Translations under genes and position numbers: made by a program
Notes under the pieces: model-generated
What the model was told of the DNA's origin: nothing
What the model saw: only the letters and a program-made list of their open reading frames with translations
Databases searched by the model: none
Part shown: piece after piece, positions 59,556 to 64,000 of the stretch
How the letters are laid out: each line of letters begins with the position of its first letter
Numbering within the stretch: position 1 is the stretch's first letter
Assembly: GCF_900103225.1 (NCBI RefSeq)
Contig: NZ_FNJH01000007.1
Coordinates: forward strand, 201,690 to 265,689
Direction of reading: 5' to 3'
DNA: 64,000 bases
Source of the DNA: Pseudomonas congelans
GTDB taxonomy: Bacteria; Pseudomonadota; Gammaproteobacteria; Pseudomonadales; Pseudomonadaceae

Positions 59556-60650
59556 TCAGGCGGGGTAGATCGCGCCCAGAACGCGTCTGCCCTTGGCGCC
59601 GGTCACCGTCGGACGGTTGGCCGGAACGCCTTCGAGGCAGCAATGCGCCAGCCAGGCAAACGCCATTGCCTCAACCCAGTCAGGGTCTACGCCGAACTTC
59701 TCGGTACTGCTGACCTCTGTATCGGGCAACAGCTCTGCAAGGCGTTTCATCAGCGCCTTGTTATGCGCACCGCCACCACAGACCAGAAGCTCCCGGGTAA
59801 TCGGTTGTGCAGATTTCAGGGAATCGGTGATCGTCAATGCTGTCAGTTCCAGCAGAGTGGCCTGCACATCTTCTGGAGCCAGTGTTTTCGACTGGAACAG
59901 ATGGTGTTTAACCCAACCCAGGTTGAATACTTCCCGGCCTGTACTCTTGGGACCCTTGGTCAGGAAAAACTGATCGCTGAGCAGTTTCTCGAGCAGCGCA
60001 AAATCGACCTTGCCGCTCGCCGACCAAGCGCCGTCCTTGTCATAGCTCTCGTGGCGCTGTGACTGTATCCAGGCATCAAGCAGTACGTTGCCGGGTCCGC
60101 AGTCGAAGCCTTCGACCGGGCGATCGGACTCGATCAGACTCAGGTTACTGAACCCGCCGATGTTCAATACAGCGCGATGATCCTTGTTGTCGTCGAACAG
60201 TGCTTCGTGGAAAGCCGGTACCAGCGGTGCGCCCTGGCCGCCTGCTGCGATGTCGCGGCGGCGGAAGTCGCTGACCACGGTAATTTCGGTCAGCTCTGCC
60301 AGCAGCGCAGGGTTGCCGATCTGAATGCTGTAGCCGCGCGCGGGTTCGTGACGAATAGTCTGGCCGTGGCTGCCAATGGCGCGAATCTGGGCGGGCACCA
60401 TGTTTTGATCTTTCAGCAAGGTCTGCACACCCTGTGCGACCAGCCTGCACCACTTTTGCTCCGCAATTGCCGCACGCGCCAGCTCGTCCGCGCCGCTGGA
60501 GCAAAGCCCCAGCAACTCGGCATACAGGTCTTCCGGCATTGGGATGTAGTGAGTGGCCAGAAGCCTTGATCGGTCATCCTGCTTCAAAAGGGCGATATCA
60601 ATCCCATCGAGACTGCTGCCGGACATCACACCTATATAGAAGAAGTCCAT
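59556..60650 (-). CDS. anmK: Anhydro-N-acetylmuramic acid kinase
   Basis: A 364-residue AnmK with the ATP loop GVMSGSSLDGIDIA and later GFDCGPGN. It converts anhydroMurNAc to MurNAc-6-phosphate in cell-wall recycling, linking to amgK/murU of this window. Adjacent M23 peptidase gene ends 3 bases upstream of its ATG. Confidence 0.96.
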   Translation of the reverse strand: MDFFYIGVMSGSSLDGIDIALLKQDDRSRLLATHYIPMPEDLYAELLGLCSSGADELARAAIAEQKWCRLVAQGVQTLLKDQNMVPAQIRAIGSHGQTIRHEPARGYSIQIGNPALLAELTEITVVSDFRRRDIAAGGQGAPLVPAFHEALFDDNKDHRAVLNIGGFSNLSLIESDRPVEGFDCGPGNVLLDAWIQSQRHESYDKDGAWSASGKVDFALLEKLLSDQFFLTKGPKSTGREVFNLGWVKHHLFQSKTLAPEDVQATLLELTALTITDSLKSAQPITRELLVCGGGAHNKALMKRLAELLPDTEVSSTEKFGVDPDWVEAMAFAWLAHCCLEGVPANRPTVTGAKGRRVLGAIYPA

Positions 60651-60653
60651 GGA

Positions 60654-62078
60654 TTACCTTTTATTCGACGCCAGCGTGGTGGCTTTTTCCTGATCCATGC
60701 GTGCCATCAACGGCTGGCTTTGCTGCATGAACCGCTGTTTTTCGGATTTGGCGATCGGATCCGCCATCGGAAGCTTCTGGCCCAACGGGTCTACGTGAAC
60801 GCCATTGACCTGAAACTCGTAGTGCAAGTGCGGGCCTGTGGACAGACCGGTAGTTCCAATATAGCCGATAACCTGACCTTGCTTGACGGTTCCGCCGGTC
60901 TGTATGCCTTTGGCGAAGCCCTGCATGTGGCCATACAGAGTGCGGTAGGTGTCGCCATGCTGAATGATGACGGTATTGCCGTATCCGCCACGGCGGCCGG
61001 CGAGCAGGACCTTGCCGTCGCCGGTTGCCTTGATCGGCGTACCGCGTGGTGCTGCGTAGTCGACGCCTTTGTGGGCGCGGATCTTGTTGAGGATCGGGTG
61101 CTTGCGGCCCATCGAAAACATCGAGCTGATGCGGGCGAAGTCTACCGGGGTACGGATGAAGGCCTTGCGCATGCTGTTGCCGTCGGCCGTGTAGTAATTG
61201 GTATTACCCTGCTTGTTGGTGTAGCGAACTGCGGTGTAGGTCTTGCCCCGGTTAGTGAAGCGGGCCGACAGGATATTTCCTGTGCCTACGCTCTTGCCGT
61301 TGACCACTTTCTGTTCGTACACCACATCGAATTCGTCACCCTTGCGGATGTCCTGCGCGAAGTCGATGTCGTAGCCGAAGATGTTGGCCATGTCCATCGT
61401 CATGCTATGAGTCAGGCCAGCACGTTGCGCGGATTGCGACAGGGAGCTGTTGATCACCCCATGCACATAGGCGTTACGCACGTTGGGCTTGCTGATCTCA
61501 CGATTGAATGCGTAACCCGTCGCAGTCTTCGACAGGCTGATGGATTCGACTTCGCTGAGCTTCGTGTGCAATTGCTTGAGTTGGCCATCCGGCGTCAGCT
61601 CGAACTGCAGCGTCTGCCCGTTCTGCAGCTTGCTGAACTGCTTGGCTTGCTTGTCGCTTGCCAGTACTTCGTGAACAGTGGCGGCTGGCAGCCCGACCTT
61701 TTCGAACAGGGTCGACAGCGTGTCACCCTTGCTGACGGTGACCTCCCTGTGGGCAGGATCCTTAGCAGCAGATGGCGCGGGTTTCTCTGCCTGAGGTTGC
61801 GCGTCGGCAGTGTCCTGAGCCTGATCGTCGGCATTGTCGATCTGGGCAAATGGCGATTCGGTGGTTTCAGGTGTGGCTTGAGTGGCTTGCTGAGCGTCTT
61901 GGTCTTGTACGTCCTGATCCGGTGCTTCCAGATCGAGAGGAATGTTCGTTCGTTTGGCTTCGACATCGCTGGATGGGAAAACCAGGAGAGCCAGGCTCAA
62001 CAATGCGGCGATGCCGCTTGCAGCGAGCAGGTGACTCTTCGGATAAAGCGGGGGCGCTTTAGGCGGTGTGTCTTTCAT
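60654..62078 (-). CDS. M23 peptidoglycan endopeptidase with LysM/OapA region (MepM-like)
   Basis: A 474-residue murein hydrolase: N-terminal TM (about 18-36), Gln/Asp-rich linker, LysM-like segment (VSKGDTLSTLFEKVG, about 120-165), and C-terminal M23 domain (about 330-435) with zinc ligands in HKGVDYAAPRGTPI and HLHYEF. It cuts peptide cross-links for wall growth. Operon with anmK in pseudomonads. Confidence 0.93.
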   Translation of the reverse strand: MKDTPPKAPPLYPKSHLLAASGIAALLSLALLVFPSSDVEAKRTNIPLDLEAPDQDVQDQDAQQATQATPETTESPFAQIDNADDQAQDTADAQPQAEKPAPSAAKDPAHREVTVSKGDTLSTLFEKVGLPAATVHEVLASDKQAKQFSKLQNGQTLQFELTPDGQLKQLHTKLSEVESISLSKTATGYAFNREISKPNVRNAYVHGVINSSLSQSAQRAGLTHSMTMDMANIFGYDIDFAQDIRKGDEFDVVYEQKVVNGKSVGTGNILSARFTNRGKTYTAVRYTNKQGNTNYYTADGNSMRKAFIRTPVDFARISSMFSMGRKHPILNKIRAHKGVDYAAPRGTPIKATGDGKVLLAGRRGGYGNTVIIQHGDTYRTLYGHMQGFAKGIQTGGTVKQGQVIGYIGTTGLSTGPHLHYEFQVNGVHVDPLGQKLPMADPIAKSEKQRFMQQSQPLMARMDQEKATTLASNKR

Positions 62079-62279
62079 AGGTAATTTGACTTTGAAAAAG
62101 GTGAAATGGAAAAGATGAATGACATGATGAAGATGAAATAACTGTATAAAATATAACCAAAACCTGCTCGAAGCAACCCTTCCCGCGTATCAGTCACTGA
62201 TTCGCGGGCAAACGCTGGGCAAAACTTGTAATTGGGCTCTGATCTTGTAAGGTTGGTTCCCTTTGAATTGGGGGCTGAA

Positions 62280-63491
62280 ATGAAGTCGGTTGAAGAGCAG
62301 CTGGCGCTGATCAAGCGCGGTGCAGATGAACTCCTGGTCGAGGCCGAACTGGTCGAGAAGCTGAAGCGTGGCCAGCCACTGCGTATCAAGGCTGGTTTCG
62401 ACCCGACGGCACCCGATCTGCACCTTGGGCACACCGTGCTTATTAACAAGCTGCGGCAGTTCCAGGATCTGGGGCATCAGATCATCTTCCTGATCGGTGA
62501 TTTCACCGGCATGATCGGCGACCCGAGTGGTAAGAGTGCTACGCGTCCGCCGCTCACCCGCGAGCAGGTTCTCGACTACGCCGAAACCTACAAGTCGCAG
62601 GTCTTCAAGATTCTCGATCCGGCCAAGACCGAAGTCGCGTTCAACTCCACCTGGATGGACCAGCTGAGTCCGGCTGACTTCATTCGCTTGTCTTCGCAGT
62701 ACACGGTCGCGCGGATGCTTGAGCGTGACGATTTCGACAAGCGCTATAAAAGCAATCAGTCCATTGCCATTCACGAATTCCTTTATCCGCTGGTGCAGGG
62801 CTATGACTCCGTGGCCTTGAAGGCCGACGTCGAGCTGGGCGGTACCGATCAGAAATTCAATCTGCTGATGGGGCGCGAGCTTCAGCGCGCTTACGGGCAG
62901 GAGCCGCAATGCATTCTGACCATGCCGTTGCTGGAAGGTCTGGATGGCGTGAAGAAGATGTCCAAGTCACTGGGCAACTACGTCGGCATTCAAGAAGCGC
63001 CGGGCATCATGTACAGCAAGCTGGTGTCGATTCCTGATTCCCTGATGTGGCGCTACTTCGAGCTGCTGAGCTTCCGCTCTATGGAAGAGATCAATGGCTT
63101 GAAGGCTGATTGCGAAGCGGGTGCCAACCCTCGCGACATCAAGATCAAGCTGGCCGAAGAGCTGGTCGCTCGTTTTCATGGCGAGGAGGCTGCGGCCAAT
63201 GCGCACCGCTCTGCGGGCAACCGTATGAAGGAAGGCGAGCTGCCGGATGATCTGCCGGAAATATCGGTAGCTGCTGCCGAGGACATGCCGATCTCTGCAG
63301 TGCTTAATAAAGCAGGCCTGGTAAAGAACGCAGCAGTCGCTCGCGATCTGCTGGCTTCGGGCGGTGTGCGAATAGATGGTGAGGTCGTGGAGCGTAGCTT
63401 TGTATTCAAGCTGGGTGCGACCCATGTTTGCCAGGCTGGCAAGAAGGCTTTTGGGCGCGTTACGCTGGTTTCAGAAGAAAGTTCAAATTAA
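62280..63491 (+). CDS. tyrS: Tyrosine-tRNA ligase
   Basis: A 403-residue class I synthetase: HIGH-like motif HLGH (DLHLGHTVL), KMSKS (KKMSKSLGNY) and a C-terminal S4 RNA-binding domain. GGGGG precedes ATG 62280. The gap to the peptidase gene (62079-62279) is AT-rich and may carry both promoters; I place none. Confidence 0.97.
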   Translation: MKSVEEQLALIKRGADELLVEAELVEKLKRGQPLRIKAGFDPTAPDLHLGHTVLINKLRQFQDLGHQIIFLIGDFTGMIGDPSGKSATRPPLTREQVLDYAETYKSQVFKILDPAKTEVAFNSTWMDQLSPADFIRLSSQYTVARMLERDDFDKRYKSNQSIAIHEFLYPLVQGYDSVALKADVELGGTDQKFNLLMGRELQRAYGQEPQCILTMPLLEGLDGVKKMSKSLGNYVGIQEAPGIMYSKLVSIPDSLMWRYFELLSFRSMEEINGLKADCEAGANPRDIKIKLAEELVARFHGEEAAANAHRSAGNRMKEGELPDDLPEISVAAAEDMPISAVLNKAGLVKNAAVARDLLASGGVRIDGEVVERSFVFKLGATHVCQAGKKAFGRVTLVSEESSN

Positions 63492-63494
63492 CGG

Positions 63495-63522
63495 TTGACG
63501 CCCTCTGTGATGTGTCTATAAT
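63495..63522 (+). promoter_or_regulatory. rRNA operon promoter P1
   Basis: TTGACG, 16 bases, TATAAT (63517-63522). Confidence 0.75.
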
Positions 63523-63652
63523 TCGCCCCACTTCCGGCGCAGACGGAAACGAAAAAGCCTTGTAGATCAATAAGTTGCAAGGTTTTGGAGTGAAGAGTCA
63601 GCGAGGAAGGAGGTCGGGTCTGGAGTGATCGACAGCGGTGAAAAAAAAGAGT

Positions 63653-63680
63653 TTGACACGCGGTTGTAACGCTGTAGAAT
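63653..63680 (+). promoter_or_regulatory. rRNA operon promoter P2
   Basis: TTGACA (63653-63658), 16 bases, TAGAAT (63675-63680), preceded by an A-run that could act as an UP element. Confidence 0.88.
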
Positions 63681-63772
63681 TCGCCTCCCGCTGATGAGCA
63701 ACTCAAGAGTTGATCGCAGCGCAAGTGGTTGAAGTTGCAAAGGAAACTTTGAAAGCTTCTTAAAATAACCGC

Positions 63773-63800
63773 TTGACAGATACAGAGGACGCTGTAGAAT
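63773..63800 (+). promoter_or_regulatory. rRNA operon promoter P3
   Basis: TTGACA (63773-63778), 16 bases, TAGAAT (63795-63800), with a GC-rich discriminator GCGCGCC as in stringently controlled rRNA promoters. Its -10 surroundings repeat those of P2 (CGCTGTAGAAT). Confidence 0.9.
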
Positions 63801-63809
63801 GCGCGCCTC

Positions 63810-63848
63810 GGTTGAGACGAAAGATCTTAACCCACCGCTCTTTAACAA
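63810..63848 (+). promoter_or_regulatory. rRNA leader boxB-boxA antitermination site
   Basis: GGTTGAGA/TCTTAACC hairpin (63810-63832), then CGCTCTTTAACAA (63836-63848), which is the bacterial boxA. The leader runs to the window end; mature 16S rRNA should start just beyond base 64000. No gene lies in 63492-64000. Confidence 0.9.
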
Positions 63849-64000
63849 CTGAATCAAGCAATTCGTGTGGGTGCTTGTGGTGTCAGACTGAAGTCAACAG
63901 ATTATCAGCAACCCAAGTTACTCCGCGAGAAATCAAAGATGTAACCAACGATTGCTGAGCCAAGTTTAGGGTTTTCTCAAAACCCAGTTAGATGTTTGAA

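Noticed and set aside
1..64000. CRISPR arrays, IS elements, tRNA genes and integrase attachment sites
   Set aside because: No regularly spaced repeats with spacers, no transposase or integrase frames and no cloverleaf were found by reading; the tailocin has no flanking direct repeat that I can support.

Overview
The window is a stretch of chromosome from a member of the Pseudomonas syringae group. This rests on gene content, order and GC-rich codon use: the order lptD-amgK-murU, agtSR-agtABCD, rpe-gph-trpE, tail-type bacteriocin, trpGDC, lipoate-ligase-like gene, vfr is the pseudomonad arrangement. In P. aeruginosa the same trpE-trpG interval carries the R/F pyocins. No tRNA, IS element, transposase or CRISPR array is seen.

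Left core (1-28143). On the minus strand come spoVR (partial), yeaH and prkA (a stress protein set), glpE, and the operon surA-pdxA-ksgA-apaG-apaH headed by lptD. On the plus strand are amgK-murU (muramate recycling) and a djlA-like cochaperone. A DUF3530 gene lies on the minus strand. Then follow a two-component pair (agtSR), a polyamine/GABA-type ABC transporter (agtABCD), rpe-gph and trpE. The end of gph is also the trpE leader peptide. The autotransporter esterase estA lies beyond trpE.

Tailocin island (28249-48448). A regulatory head holds a prtN-like activator, a DUF1654 gene with a near-perfect LexA box, a prtR-like self-cleaving repressor and a Q-like antiterminator. Related 13-bp operators overlap the -10 elements proposed for prtN and the Q-like gene. 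Next come com (Mu-type zinc-finger translational regulator) and, 11 bases on, a lectin-like bacteriocin (llpA); two membrane-anchored coiled-coil proteins; and a Mu-like contractile tail set: gp37, gp38, sheath, tube, frameshifted chaperone, tape measure, gp43-gp48, fibre and fibre chaperone. The end carries three copies of a second fibre-chaperone-like module, a broken copy of the endolysin start, a GH19 endolysin, and a spanin pair with Rz1 nested in Rz. No capsid, portal, terminase, integrase or transposase gene is present, so this is a phage-tail killing particle rather than a prophage.

Right core (48492-64000). trpGDC has its own promoter and a leader peptide that is a sister of the trpE leader. 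A lipoate-ligase-like gene, vfr, an OsmC-family gene, speD, coq7, a HIT gene, an SDR, a DUF805 gene, hemJ, argC, erpA, anmK, an M23 peptidase and tyrS follow. The window ends in a ribosomal RNA operon leader with three tandem promoters and a boxB/boxA antitermination site; 16S rRNA should begin just outside.

The most interesting points are the llpA lectin bacteriocin coupled to com inside a Mu-type tailocin, the triplicated chaperone-like module with an endolysin remnant marking the duplication, the matching operator geometry, and the twin trp leader peptides, one of which is the C-terminus of Gph.
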